This document shows positions 30,502 to 39,358 of a stretch of DNA of 64,000 nucleotides, piece by piece; position 1 is the stretch's first letter, and each line of letters starts with the position of its first letter. The notes under the pieces were generated by a model. It ran no database searches, had not been told where the DNA came from, and was given only the letters and a program-made list of their open reading frames with translations. The position numbers were made by a program, and so were the translations under genes. The stretch covers positions 558,001-622,000 of the forward strand of contig JABEEB010000001.1 of NCBI GenBank assembly GCA_012999515.1, written 5' to 3'. Source of the DNA: Salifodinibacter halophilus (GTDB lineage Bacteria; Pseudomonadota; Gammaproteobacteria; Nevskiales; Salinisphaeraceae).

Positions 30502-31374
30502 ATGGCTAATTTGCCACCTGTGTCATGGCTTCAGGCTTTCGAGGCGGCCGCACGCACCCTGAGTTTTACACGGGCTGCCGAGGAGCTATGCGTATCCCAA
30601 TCGGCAATCAGTCAGCGTATCCGGTTGCTGGAAACCCGCTTGGGACAACATCTCTTTATTCGGCATGCGCGTTCCTTGACGCTGACCGAAGTAGGGCGGG
30701 CATGGTTACCGAGCATCGAGGATGCATTCTCGCGACTAGCGGAAGGTACAGCGGAGGTTTTTGGCGTTGAACCGGAGGCGCCAGTCACCATTCGGACAAC
30801 GCCAGGGTTGCAGCACTACTGGCTTGCGCCGCATTTGGCTAATCTCTGCCAGCTTCATCCCGAACTCAATCTGCACGTCGTAACCGGCGTTTGGAAAGAT
30901 GATTTCATAAGCGACGATGTCGATATGGAAATCCGCTACGGCTATGGCGATTGGCCCGATGTTGTCGCCAAATCACTGGGCGCTGAAAATATGGTGCCCG
31001 TATGTGCACCGGCGCTTGCCGAGCAGCTGCATGAGCCACGGGATCTAGCCGGTCATACGCTTTTGCACGCCACCGGATTCTCCGTGGGGTGGCCCACATG
31101 GTTTGCCGCTGTGGGGTTAGAATCGTTAGAGGACAGCATGAACTCGTTGTGGTGTGATACTCACATCATGACGCTTCGGCTGGCCGCCCGCGGTATCGGT
31201 GTCGCATTGATATACGAGCGTTTTCTAGCCGATGTGGAAGGGCTCACTGTTCCTTTTGAGACACGCTGCACCACATCCGAGGAGTTCTGGCTGACGTGTA
31301 CGGCACAGCGCTCACTCCGAGGGCCGGCGCGTACGGTATGGGATTATCTGGAAAATGACGCCGCCAATGCTTGA
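30502..31374 (+). CDS. LysR-family regulator of choline-sulfate use
   Basis: A 290-residue LysR-type transcription factor. The winged helix-turn-helix is at residues 5-65 (TRAAEELCVSQSAISQRIRLLE) and the effector-binding domain follows, with the GcvA-like segments DDVDMEIRYGYGDWP and LRLAARGIGVALIYE. Divergent placement from betC matches the known choline-sulfate-utilisation transcription factor family, so it probably activates the betC-porin-binding-protein genes in response to choline-O-sulfate or choline. That target is inferred from context. Confidence 0.83.
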   Translation: MANLPPVSWLQAFEAAARTLSFTRAAEELCVSQSAISQRIRLLETRLGQHLFIRHARSLTLTEVGRAWLPSIEDAFSRLAEGTAEVFGVEPEAPVTIRTTPGLQHYWLAPHLANLCQLHPELNLHVVTGVWKDDFISDDVDMEIRYGYGDWPDVVAKSLGAENMVPVCAPALAEQLHEPRDLAGHTLLHATGFSVGWPTWFAAVGLESLEDSMNSLWCDTHIMTLRLAARGIGVALIYERFLADVEGLTVPFETRCTTSEEFWLTCTAQRSLRGPARTVWDYLENDAANA

Positions 31375-31419
31375 TGGCCGACGTCATGAGGCGCTTGCCC
31401 GCCTATTAAATGTCAGCGC

Positions 31420-31668
31420 CTATTGGTGAAATTCGGCAACAGTCATCGTAAAGACGAGCTTGGATTCCCCATCATTTTCATAGTGATGAGGCACATCTGT
31501 CCGTGCCACGGCTGAACAGCCAGAGGGGATGGCCAGTTCAGCTTCACCCACTGTAATCTTCAAATTTCCTTGCTCGACATGAAATAGTTTGGGGCTATTG
31601 GTGGCGATCACCAACCGAGAAGGTTGACTGGCGCCACATGCAAGTTTTGCCCCAAGTTCCCCTGTTTC
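31420..31668 (-). pseudogene. Remnant of a cupin-domain protein, 5' part lost
   Basis: The frame is open from 31668 to the stop at 31420, with no ATG and only a TTG at 31614. The deduced peptide ends in a cupin C-terminal pattern: LFHVEQGNLKITVGEAEL, then DVPHHYENDGESKLVF. This resembles the C-terminal half of XRE-cupin regulators, whose N-terminal helix-turn-helix is missing here. It is divergent from the DapA-family gene and may be the decayed regulator of that gene. Confidence 0.55.
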
Positions 31669-31692
31669 TCATTTTTCACCGATAAGGACCTT

Positions 31693-32586
31693 ATGTTTTC
31701 CGGCTTGAGTGTTTTCCCCTTAACACCCATGAAACGAGGCGAGGTCGACGCGGCTGCTTTTATACGGCTGGTGGAACGCCTGGGAGAGGCGAGCGTCGAC
31801 TCTATCGGTGCCTTGGGATCAACAGGCAATTACGCCTATCTCTGCCGGGAAGAGCGTGCACGTGTTGCACGGCTCGCAGTGAAGCACGCCGGCGATGTGC
31901 CTGTAATCGTCGGTATCAGTGCCTTGCGCACTCGAGAGGTGCTGGCTTTAGCCGAAGATGCGCAGAAGGCAGGGGCGAGCGCCGTGCTACTAGCGCCGAT
32001 GTCGTATCAGAAATTATCCGATGCGGAAGTCTTCGAACTCTACGAAACCGTGACGCGTCACCTGTCAGTGCCGTTATGTGTCTACGACAACCCGGCTACC
32101 ACCCATTTCGAGTTCAGCGACGAATTGCATGGGCGGATCGCTCAACTGCCCAATGTCGGCTCTATCAAGATGCCGGCTGTTTCGGCCACTTATGATGCGG
32201 CCAAAGCACGCATCGAACGTCTAAGAGGGCTCGTCCCGCCTCATGTCACGCTCGGAGCCAGCGGTGATCCTTTTGCTGCGACCGAGCTGAATGCCGGATG
32301 CGAGGCCTGGTATTCGGTAATCGGCGGCTTATTCCCCAGGACCGCACTGGCCATCACCCGAGCTTCCCAGGCGGGTGATGCCCGGGAAGTCTGGCGTCTA
32401 TCCGAACAACTGCAACCGTTGTGGACATTGTTCAGTCAGTATGGCGGCAGCCTACGTGTGGTAGCCGCTGCGGCGGAGCTGGCGGGCCTGGCGGATTTTC
32501 CCTGCCTGCCACTGCCGCTCAAGTCATTAGAGGGTGCCGGTCGACAGAGGCTTAGCCAGCTATTGGATACGTTGCAGCTCGCTTGA
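31693..32586 (+). CDS. DapA-family (dihydrodipicolinate synthase/NAL) lyase
   Basis: A class I aldolase-type TIM barrel of 297 residues. The ATG at 31693 follows AAGGA and is preferred to the upstream in-frame start at 31624, which would lie over the cupin remnant. The Schiff-base lysine (about K159, in GSIKMPAVSA), the catalytic tyrosine (about Y131, in CVYDNPATTH) and a GSTGNYAYL loop replacing the GTTGE of true DapA are visible. Substrate is not predictable; the loop change suggests it is not the biosynthetic dihydrodipicolinate synthase. It is convergent with gdx. Confidence 0.85.
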   Translation: MFSGLSVFPLTPMKRGEVDAAAFIRLVERLGEASVDSIGALGSTGNYAYLCREERARVARLAVKHAGDVPVIVGISALRTREVLALAEDAQKAGASAVLLAPMSYQKLSDAEVFELYETVTRHLSVPLCVYDNPATTHFEFSDELHGRIAQLPNVGSIKMPAVSATYDAAKARIERLRGLVPPHVTLGASGDPFAATELNAGCEAWYSVIGGLFPRTALAITRASQAGDAREVWRLSEQLQPLWTLFSQYGGSLRVVAAAAELAGLADFPCLPLPLKSLEGAGRQRLSQLLDTLQLA

Positions 32587-32616
32587 TGTCGAAACCAACC
32601 AGCAGAGACCTCGGTT

Positions 32617-32934
32617 TCAGGTGCTTGCGAGCTTCATTAACACCAGCCCTGAAAAAATGAGTAGTGCGGCAACAATTCTCATTGTATTAACCGGTTCTGC
32701 CAACAAGGTGATGCCGACAAGAAACGTCCCGATGGCGCCTGTGCCAGTCCAAACAGGGTAGGCAGTGCCAAGCGGAATCGAGCGCATGGCGATGGCCAAC
32801 AACCAAAAGCTGGCCGTCATCGTAATGATTGTGATGAGTGATGGTGTGAGCCGAGTAAAACCCTGGGATTGATGCATGGAGTAAGCCCATACAACTTCAA
32901 GAACACCGGCGACGATAAGATAGACCCAAGGCAT
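32617..32934 (-). CDS. gdx: Guanidinium exporter (SugE/Gdx, SMR family)
   Basis: A 105-residue small multidrug resistance protein with four membrane helices. The proton/substrate-coupling glutamate is at position 13 (VAGVLEVVWAYSM), and the Gdx-type segments GFTRLTPSLIT and PLGTAYPVWTGTGAIGT are present; these identify the SugE/Gdx branch, which exports guanidinium in exchange for protons, rather than the EmrE branch. GGAGAGGG precedes the ATG. The mRNA leader carries a guanidine-II riboswitch (32959-33007), directly supporting guanidine as the substrate. Confidence 0.94.
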   Translation of the reverse strand: MPWVYLIVAGVLEVVWAYSMHQSQGFTRLTPSLITIITMTASFWLLAIAMRSIPLGTAYPVWTGTGAIGTFLVGITLLAEPVNTMRIVAALLIFSGLVLMKLAST

Positions 32935-32958
32935 GGCCCTCTCCGAAAATTAACAGAG

Positions 32959-33007
32959 CCAGGTCGTCCTGGACGTGACAAACCATCATGGGGGGAGGCC
33001 GTCCTCC
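32959..33007 (-). promoter_or_regulatory. Guanidine-II (mini-ykkC) riboswitch
   Basis: On the minus strand two short hairpins precede gdx: GGAGG-ACGG-CCTCC (33007 to 32994) and CCAGG-ACGA-CCTGG (32972 to 32959). Both have five-base perfect stems capped by ACGR tetraloops, exactly the guanidine-II architecture, with a 21-base linker. The second hairpin ends 24 bases before the gdx ATG. Guanidine binding to the paired loops is known to free the ribosome site and switch expression on. Confidence 0.92.
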
Positions 33008-33137
33008 TAGACCGACCATGATAACGCATGGAGTGGTGTTCAAGCAGCCGGAAATGCCGCTGCTTTTATGACTTATTGGATCTCAAAACAGACTCATTAG
33101 CTCGTCGACGCTTTCTTGTCGTCCATTTTGAAACCAT

Positions 33138-34025
33138 TTAGTAAGCGCCGGGTGGTTTGGGCACATCGCCCAGCAGGGCCAGTAAAGCTAGCGCCGCATT
33201 CGATAAGCGCCGCCGTGGGTGGTAAACCACACCCAGCCGACGCGTCATCTCGACACCATCGAACGAGAGACCGATCAAATCGCGATGCGACATGGCGCTG
33301 GGCAGCACGGTCCAGCCAAGGCCGATACCGGCCAGCATGCGCAGTGTTTCCAGGTAGTGGCTCTCCATGCGCGCTTCCAGAGCTACATCATGAGCGCTCA
33401 GCGTCCGGTCGATGATGGCGCGGGTATAGCTTGCGGTCGGCGGCAATACTGCGGGATGCTGGGCTAGGTCGGCCAGTGTCGCCGGTGGCGTCCCGGCCAG
33501 CGCATGTTCGTCGCTCACAAATACCTGCATCGGATCGTCCCAAACTGTTTTCTCGATCAGTATCGGATGAGGTGTCGTGGGCAGGGTGATCACGGCTAAT
33601 TCACATTCGCCTTTGACAACGCATTCGCAGGCTGCCTCGGAGTCGGCGAAATTAATCTCGGGGTGAACGTCGGGATAGTGCTTGATGTAGGCACGCAGCA
33701 CCGATGGCATGCGATGAAGGCTGACGTGATGTGACAAGGCCAACGTCAATGGCCCCGCCACACGATTACCGAGACTGTCGAGCGCGCGGTTGCCGTCGGC
33801 GACAACAGCAACCAATTCACGTGCATGCGGCAAGTAGGCACGCCCGGCCTCGGTCAAGGTCGCGCCGCGGCCGACCCGATCGAAAAGTGTATGGCCGAGT
33901 CGATCCTCTAGGTTCGACACGCGTTTGCTGACCGCCGGCTGGGTCAGGTAAAGCGCGTCCGCAGCCGCCTGGAAAGAACCAAGGTCGCATACCGCGATGA
34001 ACGCCTGAACCGATTCTGTTTGCAT
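33138..34025 (-). CDS. LysR-family regulator divergent from leuCDB
   Basis: A 295-residue LysR protein. The helix-turn-helix is at residues 5-62 (GSFQAAADALYLTQPAVSKRVSNLEDRLG), followed by an effector domain with the CysB/CbbR-type pattern. It is divergent from leuC, 113 bases apart, an arrangement found in many proteobacteria where the LysR protein activates leuCDB. Its effector cannot be told from sequence. Confidence 0.85.
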   Translation of the reverse strand: MQTESVQAFIAVCDLGSFQAAADALYLTQPAVSKRVSNLEDRLGHTLFDRVGRGATLTEAGRAYLPHARELVAVVADGNRALDSLGNRVAGPLTLALSHHVSLHRMPSVLRAYIKHYPDVHPEINFADSEAACECVVKGECELAVITLPTTPHPILIEKTVWDDPMQVFVSDEHALAGTPPATLADLAQHPAVLPPTASYTRAIIDRTLSAHDVALEARMESHYLETLRMLAGIGLGWTVLPSAMSHRDLIGLSFDGVEMTRRLGVVYHPRRRLSNAALALLALLGDVPKPPGAY

Positions 34026-34082
34026 ACGCTGCTGACGCGTTAAATAAGTCGAGTTGGTTATAGGTTATATCAAAAAGATTTA

Positions 34083-34112
34083 TTGGAGTTATGTACAACC
34101 GGCCCCTATAAT
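34083..34112 (+). promoter_or_regulatory. Candidate leuCDB promoter
   Basis: TTGGAG at 34083-34088 and a perfect TATAAT at 34107-34112 are separated by 18 bases. Transcription would begin near 34119, leaving a leader of only about 20 bases that contains GGAGG (34129-34133). There is no room for a leucine-rich attenuator peptide, so control is likely by the divergent LysR protein. Confidence 0.55.
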
Positions 34113-34138
34113 TTTCGATAGAAAACGCGGAGGTCGTG

Positions 34139-35575
34139 ATGGGATACACACTGTTCGAAAAGATATGGGATGAGCACTGCGTGCGCGAGACAAACGGTAG
34201 CGCGTTGCTCTATATCGATCGCCATATGGTCCACGAAGTCACTTCACCCCAAGCGTTCGAGGGATTACGCCTGGCCGAGCGCGATGTCTGGCGGGCCAAC
34301 GCCAACCTCGCGGTTCCGGACCACAACGTCCCTACCATTGGTCGTGAAAGTGGTATCAATGATTCCATCGCTCGTGCGCAGGTCGAAGCACTGCAGACAA
34401 ACTGCAACGACTTCGGCATCCGATTATTCGGCATGGGCGATCCGCGCCAGGGCATCGTGCATATCATTGGCCCGGAACAGGGTGCGACCCAGCCCGGCAT
34501 GACGATCGTCTGCGGTGACTCGCACACCGCGACCCACGGCGCATTCGGCGCGCTGGCATTCGGCATCGGCACATCGGAGGTTGAACATGTGCTGGCCACA
34601 CAGACGCTGCCACAAGCACGCCCGAAGACCATGCTGGTGCGGGTCGACGGGACACCGGCACCCGGCATCTCGGCAAAAGACATCATGCTGGCGATCATCG
34701 GCAAGATCGGCACTGCCGGCGGCACCGGTCACGTCATCGAATATGGCGGCGAGGCAATCCGCAATCTGTCGATGGAAGGTCGGATGACGATCTGCAACAT
34801 GTCGATCGAAGCCGGTGCGCGTGCCGGCATAGTGGCAGTGGATCAAACCACCATCGACTACGTGTATGGCCGCACCTATGCGCCGACCGGCGACGAATGG
34901 GACCAGGCCGAAGCTTATTGGCGGACGCTGGTTTCGGATGACGACGCCGAGTTCGACCGTGTCGTCACGCTGGACGCCGCCGATATCGCGCCGCAGGTCA
35001 CCTGGGGCACATCACCAGAAATGGTTGCGCCGGTCACCGCGACCGTACCGAGGCCCGAGGATGCGGCCAATGAAACCCAGGCTGAAGGCTGGCGTGGAGC
35101 GTTGGACTATATCGACTTGCGACCCGGGACCGCGCTGGCGGACGTCGCCCTCGACAAGGTTTTTATCGGATCTTGCACCAACGCCCGAATCGAAGATCTT
35201 CGTGTGGCTGCGCAATATGTGGAGGGCCGATATATCGCACCGGCCATCAAGCAGGCCATGGTTGTGCCCGGCTCAGGGTTGGTCAAACAACAAGCCGAAA
35301 AAGAAGGATTGGATCGGGTTTTCAAAGACGCGGGCTTCGAATGGCGCGATGCCGGTTGCTCGATGTGTCTTGGCATGAACGACGATAATCTGTTGCCCGG
35401 CGAGCGCTGTGCATCAACCTCTAACCGCAACTTCGAAGGCCGACAAGGCAAGGGTGGCCGCACGCATTTGGTGAGCCCCGCCATGGCCGCAGCTGCCGCC
35501 GTAGCAGGACACTTTGTCGACATCCGCGCGCTGGATGGTGAGGCCGTGACCGCCACGGCATCGGCCGACAGCTGA
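34139..35575 (+). CDS. leuC: 3-isopropylmalate dehydratase large subunit
   Basis: LeuC with LeuD isomerises 2-isopropylmalate to 3-isopropylmalate in leucine synthesis. The ATG at 34139 lies five bases after GGAGG and gives 478 residues; a GTG at 34136 is less well placed. The [4Fe-4S] cysteines are visible ([13 protein letters not shown], and CSMCLGMN), as are the aconitase-family segments [19 protein letters not shown] and [15 protein letters not shown]. leuD follows after 80 bases. Confidence 0.97.
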   Translation: MGYTLFEKIWDEHCVRETNGSALLYIDRHMVHEVTSPQAFEGLRLAERDVWRANANLAVPDHNVPTIGRESGINDSIARAQVEALQTNCNDFGIRLFGMGDPRQGIVHIIGPEQGATQPGMTIVCGDSHTATHGAFGALAFGIGTSEVEHVLATQTLPQARPKTMLVRVDGTPAPGISAKDIMLAIIGKIGTAGGTGHVIEYGGEAIRNLSMEGRMTICNMSIEAGARAGIVAVDQTTIDYVYGRTYAPTGDEWDQAEAYWRTLVSDDDAEFDRVVTLDAADIAPQVTWGTSPEMVAPVTATVPRPEDAANETQAEGWRGALDYIDLRPGTALADVALDKVFIGSCTNARIEDLRVAAQYVEGRYIAPAIKQAMVVPGSGLVKQQAEKEGLDRVFKDAGFEWRDAGCSMCLGMNDDNLLPGERCASTSNRNFEGRQGKGGRTHLVSPAMAAAAAVAGHFVDIRALDGEAVTATASADS

Positions 35576-35655
35576 ATTATCGGTGTTTAGTTGGATGGCT
35601 CTAAGAAGTCCGCAAACACGCATCGGCGTGAAATAAATTACGAAGGTTTCTGATT

Positions 35656-36297
35656 ATGCAATCATTTATTTCCCACGAAGGGGTCGTGGCGCCGCTTGAG
35701 CGCACCAATGTCGATACCGATGCGATCATTCCCAAGCAGTATTTGAAATCGGTCCGCCGAACCGGGTTTGGCCCTTATCTGTTCGATGACTGGCGCTATC
35801 TGGACAGCGGCGATCTGGAAACAGCGATCGAAACAAGGCGCCCGGATCCCAGTTTCGTGCTGAATCAATCGCCTTATGACAAAGCTAGTATCCTGCTTGC
35901 GCGTGACAACTTTGGCTGTGGATCGTCACGCGAGCACGCCGTCTGGGCGCTGGCCGATTATGGCTTTCGTTGTGTGATCGCGCCAAGCTTTGCCGATATC
36001 TTCTATAACAACTGTTTCAAAAATGGCGTTTTACCTGTTGTTTTAGAAGAAAAAAATATCGAAAAACTGTTTCAGATCGTCGAGCGTACGCCGGGTACGA
36101 CGGCGCGGGTGGATTTGACTGCCCAGCAAGTCGAATTCGGCGGTGAGCATGTCGCGTTTGATATCGAAGACCACCGGCGGGCCAACATGCTGGAAGGCTT
36201 GGACGACATCGGTTTAACACTTCAGCATGCTGATGCCATCCGCGCGTTCGAGGCTGAGCGATCGCAGCAAAAACCCTGGCTTTACAAGAATTTGTAA
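35656..36297 (+). CDS. leuD: 3-isopropylmalate dehydratase small subunit
   Basis: The 213-residue swivelling-domain subunit pairs with LeuC. The family's opening ([21 protein letters not shown]) and the active-site loop ([19 protein letters not shown]) are present. GAAGG precedes the ATG. It is located between leuC and leuB in the same direction. Confidence 0.97.
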   Translation: MQSFISHEGVVAPLERTNVDTDAIIPKQYLKSVRRTGFGPYLFDDWRYLDSGDLETAIETRRPDPSFVLNQSPYDKASILLARDNFGCGSSREHAVWALADYGFRCVIAPSFADIFYNNCFKNGVLPVVLEEKNIEKLFQIVERTPGTTARVDLTAQQVEFGGEHVAFDIEDHRRANMLEGLDDIGLTLQHADAIRAFEAERSQQKPWLYKNL

Positions 36298-36334
36298 AAG
36301 AGAGTGCAACGCGACTCAAAATAGGTAACCCCAA

Positions 36335-37411
36335 ATGACCGCGAAAATTGTAATGATGCCGGGTGACGGCATCGGCCCGGATATTGCTAACGAGGCCGAG
36401 CGCGTGCTCGACGCCCTTGGCGAACATCACGGGCTCGACTACCGGCTCGAACGTGTCGACGTCGGTGGTGCGGCAATCGACGCCACGGGCGACCCGCTGC
36501 CCGAAGCCTCGCTCGAGGCCGCGCGGGACGCCGACGCCGTATTGTTCGGTGCGATTGGTGGGCCGAAATGGGACGCCCAGCCGCGTGATAAGCGTCCGGA
36601 GTCGGGGTTGCTCAAGCTGCGCAGCGAGCTCGGCTTGTTCGCCAATCTGCGGCCCGCGATGCTATTCCCGCAGCTGGCGGACTCGTCAGCGCTGAAAGCT
36701 GAATTGGTAGCCGATCTGGATATCCTAATCGTACGCGAGCTGACCGGCGGTATCTACTTCGGTCAACCGGCTGGCACTGATACGAGCGCTAACGGGCAGC
36801 GCGAGGCGTATAACACGATGCGCTACGACGTATCCGAAATCCGACGTATCGGCGAAGCCGCTCTCAAAGCGGCCCAAGCGCGCGGCGGGCGGCTTTGCAG
36901 CGTCGATAAAGCCAATGTGTTGCATGTGTCACAGCTTTGGCGCGATGTCATGAACGAATTGGCGGGCGACTATCCCGATGTGGCATTAACCCATATGTAT
37001 GTGGATAACGCGGCCATGCAGCTGGTGCGCGAGCCAAACCAGTTCGATACTGTGGTCACCGGCAATTTATTCGGCGATATCCTGTCGGATACGGCGGCCA
37101 TGCTGACAGGGTCGATCGGTATGCTGCCTTCGGCGTCGTTAGACGCGGCGGGCAAGGGTATGTACGAGCCCGTGCACGGCAGCGCCCCCGATATTGCAGG
37201 CCGCGACGCAGCCAATCCATTGGCGATGATTCTGTCAGTGGCGATGATGTGTCGCTACAGTCTGGGACGCGGTGACTTGGCCGATCGTGTGGAATCTGCG
37301 GTCGGCCGTGTGCTGGATTCCGGCCTGCGCACCGCCGATATCGCCGATGGGGCCAAGGCCACGAGTGGTACGGCCGCGACGGGGCAAGCGGTCGCGAATA
37401 TGCTAGGTTGA
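36335..37411 (+). CDS. leuB: 3-isopropylmalate dehydrogenase
   Basis: LeuB oxidises and decarboxylates 3-isopropylmalate to 2-ketoisocaproate with NAD. The 358-residue protein has [18 protein letters not shown] at the start, the substrate motif [10 protein letters not shown], the catalytic [27 protein letters not shown] segments, and the metal/NAD block [18 protein letters not shown] with [11 protein letters not shown]. It is the third gene of the leuCDB group. Confidence 0.97.
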   Translation: MTAKIVMMPGDGIGPDIANEAERVLDALGEHHGLDYRLERVDVGGAAIDATGDPLPEASLEAARDADAVLFGAIGGPKWDAQPRDKRPESGLLKLRSELGLFANLRPAMLFPQLADSSALKAELVADLDILIVRELTGGIYFGQPAGTDTSANGQREAYNTMRYDVSEIRRIGEAALKAAQARGGRLCSVDKANVLHVSQLWRDVMNELAGDYPDVALTHMYVDNAAMQLVREPNQFDTVVTGNLFGDILSDTAAMLTGSIGMLPSASLDAAGKGMYEPVHGSAPDIAGRDAANPLAMILSVAMMCRYSLGRGDLADRVESAVGRVLDSGLRTADIADGAKATSGTAATGQAVANMLG

Positions 37412-37453
37412 AAAAAGCTCCACGTTAATCCATAAGATAAAGCAGTTAGGATC

Positions 37454-38482
37454 ATGGCGAACGTATTCGATGTTGCGGTTGTCGGCGCCACAGGCGCAGT
37501 GGGCCAGGTCATGCTCGAGATTCTCGAAGAGCGTGATTTCCCGGTCCGTAATATGTATCCACTGGCCAGCCCACGCTCGGCCGGCAAAACGGTTCAATTC
37601 AAAGGCCGCACAATCACCATCGAAGATCTGACCGAGTTTGACTTCTCGCAGGTCCAGATCGGTTTATTCTCCGCCGGCGGCGATATCTCCAAGGATTATG
37701 CGCCGAAGGCCGCAGAAGCGGGATGCGTCGTCGTAGATAACACGTCTTATTTTCGCCAGGCCGAAGGCGTGCCGCTGGTTATCCCCGAAGTCAACGGACA
37801 TCGCATCGCTGACTACACGAACCGCGGCATCATCGCCAATCCGAACTGCTCGACGATCCAGATGCTCGTCGCGCTCAAGCCCTTGCACGATTTTGCGACT
37901 ATCGAACGTATTAACGTCGCGACCTATCAGGCCGTGTCCGGGTCCGGTAACGCTGCCGTCAGCGAATTGGCCGATCAAAGCGCGCGGTTGCTGAACGGCC
38001 AACCAATCGAAGAGCCGACGGTTTACCCGAAACAGATCGCTTTCAACGTGTTACCGCATATCGATGACTTCATGGATAACGGTTACACCAAGGAAGAGAT
38101 GAAAATGGTCTGGGAAACCGGCAAGATTCTCGAGAACGAAAACGTCCTGGTGAATCCGACCACGGCTCGCGTGCCCGTTTTCTACGGTCACTCGGAAGCA
38201 CTGCATATCGAGACCAGTACGAAAGTCACGGCCGCCAAAGCACGCGAATTATTCGACGCCGCCGCGGGCACGAGCGTGATGGATACGCGCGAGCCCGGTG
38301 GCTATGCCACGGCTGCCATTGAAGGTGCGACAACCGACGATGTGTTCGTTTCGCGTATCCGTGAAGATTTGACGGCGGATAACGGCCTCGATTTTTGGGT
38401 GGTGTCGGACAACGTCCGCAAGGGCGCCGCACTGAACACGATTCAAATCGCCGAGCGACTGGCCGCCGACTATCTGAGCTGA
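37454..38482 (+). CDS. asd: Aspartate-semialdehyde dehydrogenase
   Basis: Asd reduces aspartyl phosphate to aspartate semialdehyde for lysine, threonine, methionine and diaminopimelate synthesis. The 342-residue protein has the NADP-binding GATGAVGQVMLEIL and the catalytic cysteine at about residue 132 in NPNCSTIQM. It is the shorter (about 340 residue) class rather than the E. coli form. It follows leuB by 42 bases, as in Pseudomonas. Confidence 0.96.
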   Translation: MANVFDVAVVGATGAVGQVMLEILEERDFPVRNMYPLASPRSAGKTVQFKGRTITIEDLTEFDFSQVQIGLFSAGGDISKDYAPKAAEAGCVVVDNTSYFRQAEGVPLVIPEVNGHRIADYTNRGIIANPNCSTIQMLVALKPLHDFATIERINVATYQAVSGSGNAAVSELADQSARLLNGQPIEEPTVYPKQIAFNVLPHIDDFMDNGYTKEEMKMVWETGKILENENVLVNPTTARVPVFYGHSEALHIETSTKVTAAKARELFDAAAGTSVMDTREPGGYATAAIEGATTDDVFVSRIREDLTADNGLDFWVVSDNVRKGAALNTIQIAERLAADYLS

Positions 38483-38541
38483 TTTAAGCGTTGGCTTTAA
38501 GCGGGCCAACGTCATATAAAACGCGAAAACGAGGAATCTCG

Positions 38542-39294
38542 ATGCGCCAATGGTTCTGGTTCAGTGGTCTGATCGGAACCGCGATGTTGATGATCGCCGG
38601 CAACGCCAATGCGCTGCAGTTCGGCAAAGCCACGGTGACATCGTCGCTGAATGAGCCGTTGCAAGCAAAATTCAAGATTGACCAGCTGACCGCAGGCCAG
38701 CGCGAGCAGCTCAAGATTCGCAAGGCATCGTTGAAGGCGTACAAACGTTTTAACTTCAAACGCAAAAGCATCGTTGGACAGATCGCACTGAAAACCAACC
38801 ACCACAAGCCTAGGTCTGTGGTCGTTCACTTGAGGTCAGACAAGCCGGTCACCACATCGGGCATCAGCTTTCTCGTTGAAGCCAAAACAAAAAATGGGCG
38901 CTATTTCCACCGCTACGATCTGTTGCTCAATCCATCCGAACAAAACACTAACGGCGGACAAGTAGCGATCGCCGACAATTCTGCGACCGCGAGCGGCGAG
39001 TACACCACACAGCCCGATAAATCACAGCCCAAGCAAGCTGATGGCCAACATAAACACGGCAACTACGGACCCGTGAAGAAAGATATGACGCTGTGGCGTA
39101 TTGCCAAGAAACTCAAGCCAAAAGGCACGACTACGCCACAAATGGCGCTAGCCCTCTATCGCGCGAGCCCCAAGGCGTTCGACGGCGGCATCAACGGGCT
39201 GGAAGCTGGTACGTATCTGAAAGTGCCTGACGATAAGAAGGTGCACGCGATCGACGCGGCCAAGGCAAAACGCAAACTGGAAGGCAATACGTGA
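38542..39294 (+). CDS. Short FimV-like protein with LysM-type domain
   Basis: The ATG at 38542 follows GAGGA and gives 250 residues with a signal peptide (to NANALQFG, about residue 24). The N-terminal FimV domain is recognisable (LQFGKATVTSSLNEPLQAKFKI), and a LysM-like FimV motif is near the C-terminus (YGPVKKDMTLWRIAKKLKP, then QMALALYRASPKAFDGGINGL). Full FimV proteins run to about 900 residues with a cytoplasmic TPR tail; here the membrane span and tail are absent. The location between asd and truA is exactly that of fimV in Pseudomonas, so this is probably a reduced FimV that only binds peptidoglycan. Confidence 0.82.
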   Translation: MRQWFWFSGLIGTAMLMIAGNANALQFGKATVTSSLNEPLQAKFKIDQLTAGQREQLKIRKASLKAYKRFNFKRKSIVGQIALKTNHHKPRSVVVHLRSDKPVTTSGISFLVEAKTKNGRYFHRYDLLLNPSEQNTNGGQVAIADNSATASGEYTTQPDKSQPKQADGQHKHGNYGPVKKDMTLWRIAKKLKPKGTTTPQMALALYRASPKAFDGGINGLEAGTYLKVPDDKKVHAIDAAKAKRKLEGNT

Positions 39295-39358
39295 CCCGCG
39301 CCAGCCCCTACGTCGTCCATCACATGTCATGGCCTGCCGTAGTAATACAGGCGGAATA

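Noticed and set aside
29938-30509. Three short open frames in the betC/LysR gap, considered as a transposase relic or small proteins
   Set aside because: I compared them mentally with IS5/IS30-type transposase ends and known small proteins and found no convincing match; no ribosome sites.
34026-34138. Leucine attenuator peptide before leuC
   Set aside because: The predicted leader is only about 20 bases and has no open frame with Leu codons.
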